Positions 43,843 to 55,377 of a DNA stretch of 64,000 nt are shown one piece after another (position 1 is the first letter of the stretch; every line of letters starts with the position of its first letter). Origin of the DNA: Falciphora oryzae. Its lineage: Eukaryota > Ascomycota > Sordariomycetes > Magnaporthales > Magnaporthaceae. The position numbers were made by a program, and so were the translations under genes. The stretch is taken from NCBI GenBank assembly GCA_000733355.1, contig JNVV01000034.1:395663-459662 (forward strand), in the 5' to 3' direction. The notes under the pieces are model-generated. The model was not told where the DNA came from and did not search any database. It was given only the letters and a program-made list of their open reading frames with translations.

Positions 43843-44304
43843 ATGTCCTTCCTGTCCGAGGTCGCCGTCCGCCGCCTGTCCGCCGTCTCGCGCACCGCTG
43901 TCACAGCTACCGTCCCGAGGTCAGCATTCAGCACCGCCACTACCTTCAACAAGACCGCAACCGAGTCTGCCAAGGATGTCCTGAGGAAGGCAGATCGCGC
44001 CGTCAGCGACAAACTGGTCGATGGCATTGACATCGCTGGTACGTGATCCAATGGCTACCAGATATTCGGGTTTCTTCGTTGCTGACTAGACCTTTATTTT
44101 TCGTTTCCCACAGCCAACGTCGGCAACAAGGTCAAGCAGGCCACCCAGGATGTCCAAACCGGCGCGGCGACGGGCAAGGCAGAGCAGTACCGCCGTGAGG
44201 CATCAGGCAAGGCGAGCGAGCTTGCGGGAGAGGCCAAGGGCAAAGCTTACGAGATGGAAGGCAAAGCCAAGGGCACGGCCGAGGAGATCAAGAAGAATAT
44301 GTAA
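43843..44304 (+). CDS. Small LEA/CsbD-like mitochondrial stress protein
   Basis: Predicted 128 residues from exons 43843-44038 and 44114-44304. The 75-nt intron has donor GTACGT and acceptor CAG, and the join reads DIA|ANVGNK. The N-terminus (MSFLSEVAVRRLSAVSRTAV...) is Arg/Ser-rich and suggests mitochondrial import. The rest is a hydrophilic amphipathic helix with 11-residue-like repeats (GKAEQYRREASGKASELAGEAKGKAYEMEGKAKG in sequence, each unit with Gly-Lys-Ala). This is typical of group-3 LEA or CsbD-like proteins, which protect membranes and enzymes during desiccation or stress. Family placement is by composition and repeat pattern rather than by catalytic residues. Confidence 0.8.
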
Positions 44305-45578
44305 AGTAAACGATGACTCTGGCATCTGTCACATGGTAGGGAACATGGGGGCCATGCTGGCCCTCTCCCGCCTCTTTCTGGTTTATCTCAGCTTTCGGTT
44401 AAACCCAAATGCATCCGCCTCCACTGTATTATAGAAGGTAAAATCCGGGGACATGGGGCGGTCCGGCGCAACAGTTAGCCACTTGAGATTCATTGACGAC
44501 ACTTTGACTTTCTCCAAAACGACGCGAATGGTGCCAAGATGCCAGATCCGGAGGCCGAGAGCTTCTCATATTCCTTCACTAACACGGCGCGGCGTGCTCG
44601 GCGACCTGCGATGGGAATACGGTGGCTGGACACATTTCAAGCTTCACTACCATGTAACGACCTTCCGCCGCGGACACCCACACGCATGCATTGCGGCGCA
44701 TGAGTTGCCTCTGAGACTCATCTCCGCGCCTGGCCATGCCTGACTGGGGCTGCTGTGGGGCTCGACTCTCCCGCGGTCGGGTCTGCAGGCCACTCTATCG
44801 GGGCTTGGCTTGGAAGGGGCCTCAGGGTCCATCGACGTTCGGCCGATTCACCCGATTCTTGACGGCGCCGAGTCAACCCCAGCGCATTGCGCGTGGCATG
44901 ACGGGTCCAATTTCCCGCTCCCGTCTGCAACGTCCTGGGATCCTCATGGTTCGTCTTATTCTCCCGTCTTTTTGACCTGCCTTCACATAAACTCTATTGC
45001 CCATAAACCCCTTTTTTTTGGACAGAACTCAATTCTTGTCGGCATTGCAGCCATCGCCAGCCGCCGCCTGCTCGCTATGGCGCGCATGCTGGAGGGAGAC
45101 ATCAACCGCTTACCACACCAACGCATGCGCCATGCAGCTCCACCACCGCCGCCGCCGCGGCTTGTGATCCGCACACGCCCTCCTTGCCGAAAATTCGGCT
45201 GCGAGTCACGGGGTGAGTCGCGATAAAACAAAGCGGAGACCATCTGCGAGGGTGGCCATGCGACCCACGTTGCACCCCCTATCCAAACGGCATGAGCCTC
45301 CAGGCGAAGACGCAATGCGTGGTCTTCCTGGAGGATGGCCTAGGGCCTGGCTGATATCGACCCCCGCGATATCGAGGACCACCCCGTCTTTTGCCCCAAC
45401 TGCCCGACGTCGTATCGGCCCAGGATGTCAGCCCTGAACAATGGTGGTATCGCGGTATAAGAAGTGCGGGCGACGCCTGGTGAGGAGTGTGATCGTCTCT
45501 TGGTGGCACCTGCGACTCTCCCGTCTTCTGCCGCTTGTCTTCGGCCTCCTGGTGCCCCTCCCCTTCCCCTCCATCAAG
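44305..45578. other. Intergenic, S28 peptidase promoter side
   Basis: About 1.3 kb. An in-frame extension of the peptidase frame back to 45441 lacks an ATG and is not taken as coding. No gene is supported. Confidence 0.5.
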
Positions 45579-47394
45579 ATGAAGTACGTCTCGGCCGTCT
45601 CTCTGTTCCTGGCCCTCGCCGGCCAGGGCGCCACAGCCTTTCATCTGGGGTTCGACAACATGCCGCCTCCCCTTGGCTACGACGAGGCTATGGCCCAGCT
45701 CACCGGAAAGGCCAAGGAGAGCAAGCTGGATCGCCGGCGGAACATCCAAGTCGGTTATTTTAACCAGCTGCTCGACCACTCCAACCCATCGCTCGGTACC
45801 TTCAAGCAAAGGTATTGGTGGGACACCACCTTCTACCGCGGCCCAGGCTCGCCCATCAGCATGTTCAACAACGGAGAGTCTGCGGGCGACGACTACCGGG
45901 GCTATCTCACCAACCGCACTATGGTTGGTATGATCGCCCAGGCGGTCGGTGGCGCCACCATCATGCTCGAGCATCGGTACTGGGGCCAATCATCGCCCTT
46001 CAGCGACCTGACCGTGCACAACCTGCAATACCTCACGCTCAACAACTCCATCGCCGACAACACCTACTTCGCCCGCAACGTCAAGCTGCCCTTTGACCCC
46101 GAAGGCAAAAGCGCCCCATCCAAGGCGCCCTGGGTCCTTACCGGCGGCTCCTATGCGGGCGCCTTGGCGGCCTGGGTCGAGCGCCTCGACCCGGGCACAT
46201 TCTGGGCCTACTACGCTAGCAGCGGTGTTGTTGAGGCCGTCGGCGACTACTGGCGGTACTTCAGCCCCGTCCAGGAGGGGATGCCCCGCAACTGCAGTGC
46301 CGACGTGAGAAAGGTCATCGAGCATGTGGACAAGGTGCTCCAAACCGGCACTCCACAGGAGAAGCTGGCGCTGAAGACCAAGTTTGGATTTGCGGATCTC
46401 GAGCAGGATTCCGATTTTGGGGCTGCCCTAGCAGACACCATCACCTGGCAGTCCGTCGGCTTTAGCACGGGATACACCAAGTTTTTCAAATGGTGTGATT
46501 ACGTCGAGGTAAGACGCTGCCTGCTCTTCAAGTTCGGGGTGTGGGGGAACCGAGCACTCAAGCAGTTACAAGATATACGTTGCGCGCTAACCATCTCGGT
46601 TGTTTGGGAGCAACAGAACGCTCTCACCTCGGTCTTCCCGAACGCCTCCAAGCCGACTGCCGAGGGGGTTGGCCTAGACAAAGCGCTGGAGGGCTATGCC
46701 AAGTACACAAGGGACATACTGATCCCTGGCAAATGCGACCCGGCAATTTACGGCACGAACAACTCTGTCGCCTGCTGGAACACCTTCAACCTCACTGGTC
46801 CAAGCTACACCAATATCACCGTTGCGAATACCGTAAACAGGGCGTGGAGGTGGATGACGTGCAACGAGCCGTGAGTACAGATTCTGCTTCTCCTGTGCCC
46901 GCAACTGGCTAATAGTGACCCCTTTCCTCTGCCGCAGATTCAAATACTGGCAGGGCGGTGCACCCAAGGACCAGCCGACCATCGTCTCGCGCCTTGTCGA
47001 CACCAAGTACTTCGACGACATCTGCGACCGCATGTTCCCGCCCGAGGTCGTCGATGGCAAGACGTACAAGCACGGCATCGCGCAGGGGCTCGACGTGGAT
47101 AAGATTAACCGGTTCACTAAAGGCGGCTGGCTTTATACCAACTCAACGCGCCTGCTACAGGTCAACGGCGAGTTCGACCCTTGGCGCGACGCCACTGTGT
47201 CCTCGGTCAACAGGCCGGGCGGCCAGCTCGAGTCGACCGACGAGCACCCCGTCCTGCTCGTGGCCAAGGGCACCCACTGCCTCGACCTGCTCACCCGCGA
47301 TGGCGAGGACAACGCGGACCTCGGCAAACTGCAGGCCAAGGCGATCGCCATCGTGAAGAAGTGGGTGGAGGAGTTCCCCGGCTACAAGGCATAG
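45579..47394 (+). CDS. Secreted serine carboxypeptidase S28 (prolyl peptidase family)
   Basis: Predicted 546 residues from exons 45579-46508, 46617-46870 and 46938-47394. The start at MKYVSAVSLFLALAGQGATA gives a clean signal peptide. The GGSYAG nucleophile motif puts the catalytic serine at residue 191. The acid is expected in NGEFDPWRDA and the histidine in AKGTHCLDL near the C-terminus. Other landmarks are YFNQLLDHSNPSLGTFKQRYW, EHRYWGQSSPF and WQSVGFSTGY. S28 enzymes (Pro-X carboxypeptidase, dipeptidyl peptidase II) cleave after proline or remove dipeptides, usually at acid pH. Several N-glycosylation sequons are present. Intron 1 (108 nt) has no stop and keeps frame, so an unspliced product would be only 36 residues longer. 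Confidence 0.94.
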
Positions 47395-48275
47395 AGGTAA
47401 TATGAGATTTGCTATGTAAAAGCGTGACGATATGCGGACGATATATGATAGACTTTATTTTAATAGATATACTCCACCCATCTATCTTTGCAATGACGCC
47501 CCTCTTGCCCATTCCCATCTCCGCCATCTCCAAGCCACACTGGCTTACTATCTCGTGGACACCTGCGATCTCTACTCCAGCACAGAACAGGAGCTAGACC
47601 CGCGGACACATTGACCCGTTCCGTTCGTCCGCAGTCGCGGCACTCGTGAATTGGCACCTGCGTCCAAGGCGCAGCCTTCGAGCCTGGATATTTGCCGGGT
47701 GTGCGGCTGAGATGAATGCATGATGGCCGCGCGGTGCCTGTCGCCTAGTGCACCAACCCCCGCGGCTGGTGAGATCCAGACAAGATCTGTTATAGACGGC
47801 AGTTGTGGGCAGCTCTCCGAGGGGTCGAGTCCAGAACAAGAACCGGCGCGTCGGAAGCAACCACACACCCACAAGCGCACTCCCCATCCCGGTGTGGTAG
47901 CCCTTGGCTCCCCGCAGGGAGGGGCATCGGCCCTGCGTAGGCTCCGGCAATGTCAAAATTGGCTGTAGAGTCGCAAGCCTGCTCTGGGTAAATACACCAA
48001 TCTGCAACATCTCAGCTCCCCACATCGACATTATCCGGCGATGGCATCCCCACATCCCGGTTGATATGGCGCGGCAAGAAGATTATGTGGGTAAATGATC
48101 ATAGCACATGAGATAGATAGGTAATTACCAGAGTGTGGTGCAGCCTCCTTCAGAGGCACCTGATGACATAAATAGACCCTTTGTCCACGATGCCCAGATG
48201 CGGGTGCTGGTAATATGATCCCTAGGTGAAGAATTGGAAGGGTGTTTTTAAATCAGAAACCGCCAAGACAGAAAA
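47395..48275. other. Intergenic between peptidase and esterase genes
   Basis: About 0.9 kb. A TATA-like ATAAATA at about 48167-48173 lies some 105 nt upstream of the esterase ATG. No gene is seen. Confidence 0.5.
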
Positions 48276-49130
48276 ATGCGTTTCGCGTCTGCCCTCGCGG
48301 CTGTTGCCTGTCTTTCAGGAGCGGCGCTTTGTCAAACAAAGCTCAAGTTCAGTAAAGTGGCCCAGTCTCCTATTGTCTGTTGGCTAGGTATCTCGAGAGG
48401 GACAAGCGATGAGCATTTTCTGACACTCAGCAATTTTTCCTACCCAACACACAGTGCCCTTGGGTGACAGCATCACAGAGATCACCTGCTGGCGGGCGCT
48501 GCTGTGGGACAACTTGGTCTCCGCCGGCGTGTCGAGTTCGGTCCAGTTTGTGGGCTCGACGGCGAGCAACACGATGAACTGTCGAGCCAAGGACGCCGCC
48601 TGGGACAAGCGTCACGAGGGTCACTCGGGATTCCTAGCCGTCGACATCGCCCGCAACAACCTGCCCAACTGGCTTCGCTTGAACCAGCCTGATATTGTTA
48701 ACTTCATGCTCGGCACTAACGACGTTTCGCGCGGCAAATCGACGGCCGAGATCATCAATGCCTACACCAGCATCGTCACCCAGCTGAGAGGCGCGAACCC
48801 CAAGGTTAAGATAATCGTATGTACACTTTGCATCTAGCAACTCCGTTTCTTGTGCTCCTGCTTATTGACAACAACCACAAAAAGGTCGACACCGTCATCC
48901 CGCTCTCGTTTGGTCAAGCCGGAATTACGGCCATCAACAACCAGATCCCGACGTGGGCCGCCCAGCAGAACAAAACGGACTCCCCCATCTATGTCCTCGA
49001 CGTTGCCACGGGATACCCGGCCAGTGCTAATCGTGACGGAGTCCACCCTAGCGCCCAGGGTGACCAGATTATTGCCTCCAAGCTGTCACCCCTGCTCATC
49101 CAGATCATCAAGGGGAGCTTGAAGCAGTAA
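48276..49130 (+). CDS. Secreted SGNH/GDSL esterase, CE3-like (acetyl xylan esterase type)
   Basis: Predicted 227 residues from exons 48276-48351, 48455-48816 and 48885-49130. The first donor was set at GTAAAG (48352), because this restores LKF|MPLGDSITE, the canonical block I. A later GTATCT donor would also keep frame but inserts 12 unlikely residues. The signal peptide is MRFASALAAVACLSGAALC. Block I serine is residue 31 (GDS), block III is MLGTNDVSRG, and block V is DGVHPSAQGDQ with the Asp and His of the triad. The spacing and ITCWRALLW after GDS match carbohydrate esterase family 3. These enzymes typically deacetylate xylan in plant-biomass breakdown. Confidence 0.92.
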
Positions 49131-49860
49131 AAAGAAAGAAAAAAAAAACATATACCGTGGATATGGCAGGAAGATAACATGCCGTCGGGAAGTGAAAAAT
49201 TCGGCCTTCTTGCATGACACCTCATCTTCCGGCATGCACAAGCACTGCTTCCACGTGGTGTTTGTTCAGGATAATGGATGCGGGAGTGTCCGCGGAACTA
49301 GTGGCATGGCGCGGTCCGGTCGGCCGGGAAGGTCGCCCACTCATCTGATGAGTTAACGGACGAATAAAAAAGAACCTGAGGTAAAGGCAAAAGTCTTCCG
49401 TCACACAACGAAGCTTTTCGAGCTAGCAAGGGTCATCGGCGACCTCACGGCCTGAAACGCGAAGCCGCTGGTAATAACAGCCGTATCCGCTGTCGAAGCC
49501 TCCAATCAGTCAAAGTTTGTTCTCGAAGCGGGATACTGCTGAGTATGTGGAAACCCGGTAGGTCGTTAGTCTCTCGGCCGCCGCGGCGGCCGATGCGAAG
49601 GCCATGACAGCTTCGTAGCCATAAAGCTTAAAATGTCACGGGCTCACGGGATTCAGCCCAGAGGCGAGGTGTCGTATGGTTCGAGGAATGATTTATTTCA
49701 TCATGCCACTCACAATTCGTCCCTTCTTTGTTTTGTTTGCATTTACTATTGGCTTATATTTACGAACCCGGACGATGGGTATGCCTGCTGTAACTACCGT
49801 GTCGATATGCACTCCCCTATTCCAATGCTAGCTCTTTCATCACTCGTATAGCTAGATACA
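49131..49860. other. Convergent intergenic region
   Basis: About 730 bp between the 3' ends of the esterase gene and the AflR-like gene. An A-rich run starts directly after the esterase stop. No gene is supported. Confidence 0.5.
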
Positions 49861-51191
49861 TCAAACGTCGAGCCCTAGCCGAGCCCTGAAAACACCCTTC
49901 AGCCGATCCACTCTACTCCTGGGAATATCCAACGGCACCTCTGGCAAGCAGGGCTGGTGCGCCTCACGCGTGAGCACCTCAGAAGACAGGGCCGCGAGGA
50001 GGAGATAACTCCTCAGGACAAGCTCCCTCGGGAGCGACGCCAGGACGTCCGGCTGTGGGCTTGCCTCGGCACCCGACGGCGTATCGTGACACTCGAAGCC
50101 GGCTGGAGAGGGCAAGACGAGGCCGTGGGTCTGGGGCGTCAGGGGCAGGCTGCTCCTGCGGCCGGGGCTCGCGTCGCCCGCGGCCTGCCGCTGCGGGCAG
50201 GAGGCGATGCCCGTGTGCTTCTCCAGCTGGCAGATGACGGCCAGCAGCATCAGGTGCTGCAGCCCGTCGTGCTTCTGCTTGCACATGACCAGGGCCTCGA
50301 ACCCGACGTTGGCCAGCTCCAGCACTGGCAGCCTGGGCGGCGCCGACGCCGGGTCCGCCGCCGCCTCCAGGTCCGACACGGACCGCAGCAGGACCTCGGT
50401 GCAGCGGCAAACAGCGCCTTCGCTCCCTGCCGATGTCGAGGTCGAGGGAGTCGGCGGCGGGTGGCCCCGCGGGACGGAGCTCGCCCTCCTGGCTAGTCCT
50501 GGGCGCCTGCCCTCCGTAAGGAAGGTGAACTCGGGTTGACTTTGCAGGTTGGGCAGCGGGGTACTCAGAGCGCTGTGCCCGGACACACCCGAGCCGGGGC
50601 TGATCACGGTGGGACTCGTGCAAAGGGTGGTGCTTGGAAACACGTCATGATAGCTCGGGAGCGACTCCGGGAAAGTGACGGCCGGCATCGGAGATGAGAA
50701 CGCGCCCATGTCAATGAGCGAGCCTGGGAAGGGGTAATCTGGCAGCAATGGGACGACTGGACTCAAAAGGCGTTAATGATCTTTGTTCCGAAATTATGGG
50801 TGGAAATGGGCCTCACAGAGGCTTGAGGGACTGTGCCAATCCTACCCGGGGCGTCAGCGAAGGAGACTCCTTCTGCCATCTTGTCGTTGACTTGACATGG
50901 CGACGGCTCGCCCGCCGAGGGGGACTCGGTCCTGCCGCTGAGGGAGCGGCGTGGCCGGCCGGCCGGCCGGCACAGGCTGTAGGTGCACTGGCGGCCGGAG
51001 AAGTGGCACCGCCCGCAGGCCGGCTTTTCCCTCGAGCACCGCAGCTTGCGTCGGTGGCACTGGTCGCACGCACTGACCTGCTGTTGCTGCTGCTGATGGC
51101 GCGGCGCCGGGGCCAGCGATGTCGGCAGCTCCTGCGCCCATTCTTGGTCCATCGCCACCCCGGGGCCCACGTCCATACTTTCTCCCATCAT
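49861..51191 (-). CDS. AflR-like Zn2Cys6 transcription factor
   Basis: Predicted 413 residues from two exons (50846-51191 and 49861-50756). The 89-nt intron has donor GTAGGA and acceptor CAG, with a TTAAC branch site. After a poly-Gln run comes a complete binuclear zinc cluster, CDQCHRRKLRC then CGRCHFSGRQC, with six cysteines in standard spacing. It is followed by GRPRR, as in AflR-type linkers. The C-terminal half has CRCTEVLLRSVSDLEAAAD and HDGLQHLMLLAVICQLEKHT, which resemble the AflR regulatory domain. AflR-type proteins activate secondary-metabolite gene clusters, but no synthase lies in this window. It may control genes elsewhere, or the similarity may reflect only shared fold. Confidence 0.82.
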
Positions 51192-54100
51192 GAAGGGGGG
51201 TCAGCAAGCTTTTTGTTGGTTTCGGTTGTGGCCTGTCTCCTGGCGTTCATGGAACGGGTATTTGAGTGTTGGTCGACCTTTTCCCACCTGATTGATCAGA
51301 GGCGATGGATGATGAATACCTAGAGGACCTTGGGGAACCTTGGAGATTATAAAAAGAACCGCCGTTCCAGTTGAGGCACGGCCAATCACACCGGTCGTCG
51401 ACGATTTGGCTTTTTCGCGCGACGCTATTTAGCTATCACGCTTTGGTGGTGGTGAGAGTTGTATTGCCTGTTCTAGTCATGCCGACTCAGAAAGAAAGCT
51501 TGGTATCTTCAGACGGCGGGGGGTCTTTCATCGATTGGCTGTAGCCCTCCAGCCAACTTGGACCCAAAACGGCGAAGGCGGAAAGCTCCGCGGTTCTTTT
51601 ATTGCTGCAAGAAAATAAGGCGGCAGCTTCCGCTCGCCAGCAACCTGAGGATGAGGAGTGGCCAGCTCAATAAAAGCTCGGGCCAAACGACGATCGGCCG
51701 AGTGGAGAAGAGTCAGCGACAGCTGGTGGCAGGCATAAGCCACGGCCTCCCGAGGCCACGGACTGGGAACCAAAGGAGCAGCAGCTAAAACATCCAACCG
51801 ATGAACCATGACTTCTAGAACCTCGCGAATACCTACCCATCGATTCGAAAGACCCTGCCTCATTTGGCCCGTCCGAACACTAAAGCTCGGAGCTTCGCAT
51901 TCAGCTAAAACTGTTCACTTGTGCAAATCGATTATGCCCAGCCGACAGACATATCTTCCGTATATAAGAGTCCTTACCGAGGTAGGTGGCCACACTTGGT
52001 AGCGTCTTTATCCACTGTGAAAGACAACTGGGCTGGCCTGCCAGACGATGGATAGGTTGTCCGAAGCATCTCGATGATGCCTACCCGGCCCGGACTTCCT
52101 ATTTCGACAAGCGTGATGTCATGCAGATGGATGTGAGGACTCAATTATCAAGAGGAATGGAATCAGGGCACGGGAAGCTTAATTTTCCCAGTGGACCTCA
52201 AGCTTCACGAACGTGCCTCGAGGCCCAGCAGCGGCATTTTTTAAAAGCAAAGAATGCTAGGCAAGCAACGCAATCATCCCTAAAGTATCTGCGCCGTGCG
52301 CAATCACCCTTCTTGGCACACATCTTTATTCTCACAGCGGCGTGGCTGTGCCTAACATAAATGTTAATATATGCAGAACTTCCAAAAAATACTTTTTAAT
52401 TAATTAGCCTCTTCTGAAGGCGATGGGAATAACAGGCTCATGAAAGATATGTCCACATATCGAGCATCGCTCCCGTCAGCTCCTTGGGGCGGAATACACA
52501 GCATAAATTACCGTTGGGTCCCTTGACACTCATGATCCCTGAGAGGTGTAAAATCCGCGTGGTTGCAAGCTTTTCGGGCCGATGGCGGGAGGACCGCCCC
52601 GCCTCCGGCAAGGCCCTCCCGAAGGGGTTTCCCATGGATCGGGCCAGGCACGACTTTACCGCTTGGGTGTGGATATGTTGGGCAAATATGGAAGGGTTAT
52701 GCGAAAGACTTTCACCTCGAGGAACGAAATAATAATCCGAGGGATATCATATCCCGGACAGGAAATGGACATTCAAGAACATCCGGGGATCTTGAGGTGA
52801 GAATGAACCCGAGGGCGGCACGCCGTGAAGAATATCGGTGCCAATACTCGATATAGGAAAAGAAATTTGATGTACAAGAGGTCACTTTCATAATTTTTGA
52901 AATGACCACTGTCTTTGTGAGTATTCCCGCATTTTCTTGAAAAGCCACTGCACAATTATTAAGGATTCCTTGCCACAGTCCCTGCCGCCTTTCCAAGGCT
53001 CGCATGATTTTACTCCCGGCATTAAGACAATTGCCGAGTCCGCCCGACACCCGGTGACATTTTGGAAAATGATCCTTCATGCAAAGGGCAAAAACATACA
53101 GCAGCGAGGATTCCTAAAGTGGTCACTCACCTTGACACCAGCTTGGCCTTCGAATGGCTTTGAGCTGGAAAGTTTGTTGCCAGTCGATGGACCAAAAGCA
53201 TCCGAAAGCGAATGCCTCTATTCCCAGCCACGCCCGCCGCGTCAACCCAGGGTGTTGTATTGGCATGGACTCGTGATCTAGCTCACTTACGGGTCCGTCA
53301 GTGCCGACCTCCTCTCCCGCGTCCTCGGCACTGGTGCCATTCCCCCGGCCCGCTATAGTCGACGGCCGAGTTCTTTTCCTCTGGGGGAATCCTGGTCCTT
53401 GTCTGCTCTCCCTAAAGTTCCGGCGGGTGCGCGTGCGAATGTCGGCAGACCAATCCCTCGAGCTGCAGTCCACGCCGCCAAGGGTTTTTGCTGCAATGAG
53501 ACGGTGGGGTAACTTGGCAGACAATGGTCATGCGGGAGGGGAAACGCATGCAGGCAAAGTAGAACTTTACGTCGCGACGAGAGATTCGGAACACTAGAAA
53601 AACGAGGGCAAGGGCGAGGTCGTTGGTCCTGATGGCGCGGGCGTTCAGAGCCCACACTAGGATCGAGATGCCAGGGGCGTGGGGCGACAGTCGTCCCCGT
53701 GACATACCGGTACTCATTTTGCCCATATCGGAGCGTTCGAGACGTGCATAGGACGGGTTGATTATTGTTTTCGTTCATCTTACACGTCGGTTGCTTACTG
53801 GTTGGATGCTTGTTTTGATTTTTGTTCCTTCCTCTTTTTGGTCGCGTCGAACAAAACAAAGAATGACGTAATTTCCACGTGACAAGCGCATGACGAGTTT
53901 TGCAGCCAACAGGCCTGACAAGAGATTTACCATCAGGACGGATCCCATTCTCGCATCTTGTCGCATTTTAGGCCCTTGATACCCCTCTGTGCGACAAACC
54001 GTCGGTGTTTGAAACGGCAGCACGTTTTCACGTTGGCTGGGCTCCGGCGGGTGTGGGGCGCGTGGCCGGCGAGCTCGGCCAGGCTCCCAGGGTCAAGGCC

Positions 54101-55377
54101 GGTTGTGAGGACCGCAACCGCCACACCACACCCGTACGAGGTCGGTAACCCGAAAATTCTGGCGCTCGTCGGCATGGCCTGTTTGGGAGATTGATGGCCC
54201 CCTCCCTGGCTGCTCTCGACGCCGATCGCTCTTGGCCGGCCCCGTCGCCGAGCCTCAGCGCTACCACTCGGGGCTTACGTCCATCACCGATCCCTCTCGG
54301 CACTGCGCGCCTTGTGTGCGGTCTGCCGTTCTCGCGGCTCTGGCGGCCGACCCAGCGGTCTGACAACCCACCTTACGGCCCCACCGCCAGCCTTAGCATG
54401 ACGTCCGCCGACGCCGCCGACCGAGACTCTGTCCTTCCTGGATGGCTGTCCGGCTTGCCGGAGTGCTGGGCTGTTTTTCTGGATTTTCTTTCGCCCTCGC
54501 TGCCAAGGATTGGGTCAAGATGCTCAGACGACGGGATCTTTTCTCCTGCTGTCCATGGCACCCCGTGCACCCCCAGTCACACAAGAGTGGGTGGAGGGTG
54601 GAGAGGGAAGGACAGGAGATGAAGAGAGATGACGAGACAAGCCGACAAAAGCCCCCCCGCGCGCGCCACGTCGCAGGACATCGCCGGCGGGATTCCAGGT
54701 TCTGCTCCCGATGACTTAATCCCTTGGCAGGAACCCTGCTCTCCTTGCTGATCCCCAGGCTTATTCCGTGCTCACTCTGGTCCGATGTATTCGCCAGAGT
54801 CCGTCGCTTCTCTCCTGGTGTGTCGCTCTCAACAGTCAGCATTGGGTGTGACACGAAAAGGATAGCGACATAACGCCCTGCTTATCCTTGGGTCGATCGG
54901 CGGGCTTGTCTAAAGCCTCGAGCGCAGAGACTTACCAAGATACTTGAGCAGAGCCGGTGAGCCGGTACATGCAGTTGTGGGTGCATATTGCCTCAGTATC
55001 AGAACGGCGAGATCTCGGCCGTCCTCCACTTGGCGGGCAATGGTCCCCAAGGTTCAGGGCCCACTTCCCCGTCATTCCACCACCACCGCCCTCTCCGTAT
55101 TCCCAAGACGACGGGGTTTTCCTCCAGGTGGAGAACAACATCTGGAGGGCGTGGAGAAGATTCTTGCCGCCATGGGAAAAGTTCAAAAGGCCAGCCGTCC
55201 CTTCGGGTCCTGGCATGTCGAAGCGAACTGTCTCTCTCCTGTTTCTGCATCTGCTACCCCAACCGTACCCCATTTCTTCTAGCGGGCCCCGAGTCTGTTG
55301 GCTCGCGCCCAAGGCCCTGAGTACCTTGTATCACCGTCCATCCATACACTTCCCTTCCGCTGAGAGCCTCTAGCAAG
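51192..55377. other. 4.2 kb stretch without recognisable genes
   Basis: The largest gap in the window. The left 300 bp are the AflR-like promoter. The part around 52130-52950 is AT-richer than the surroundings. A minus-strand frame at 53123-53524 contains a strong GTAAGT donor but no ATG or recognisable domain. I could not identify transposon domains or terminal repeats. Confidence 0.5.

Noticed and set aside
48388..48454. Shorter first intron (donor GTATCT) in the esterase gene
   Set aside because: It keeps frame but separates the signal peptide from the GDS block by an unlikely insert; the GTAAAG donor at 48352 restores the canonical MPLGDSITE.
53123..53524. Minus-strand frame with a GTAAGT donor at 53298
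   Set aside because: There is no ATG in frame, no partner exon I could define and no domain. It may be a gene remnant but is not reported as a gene.
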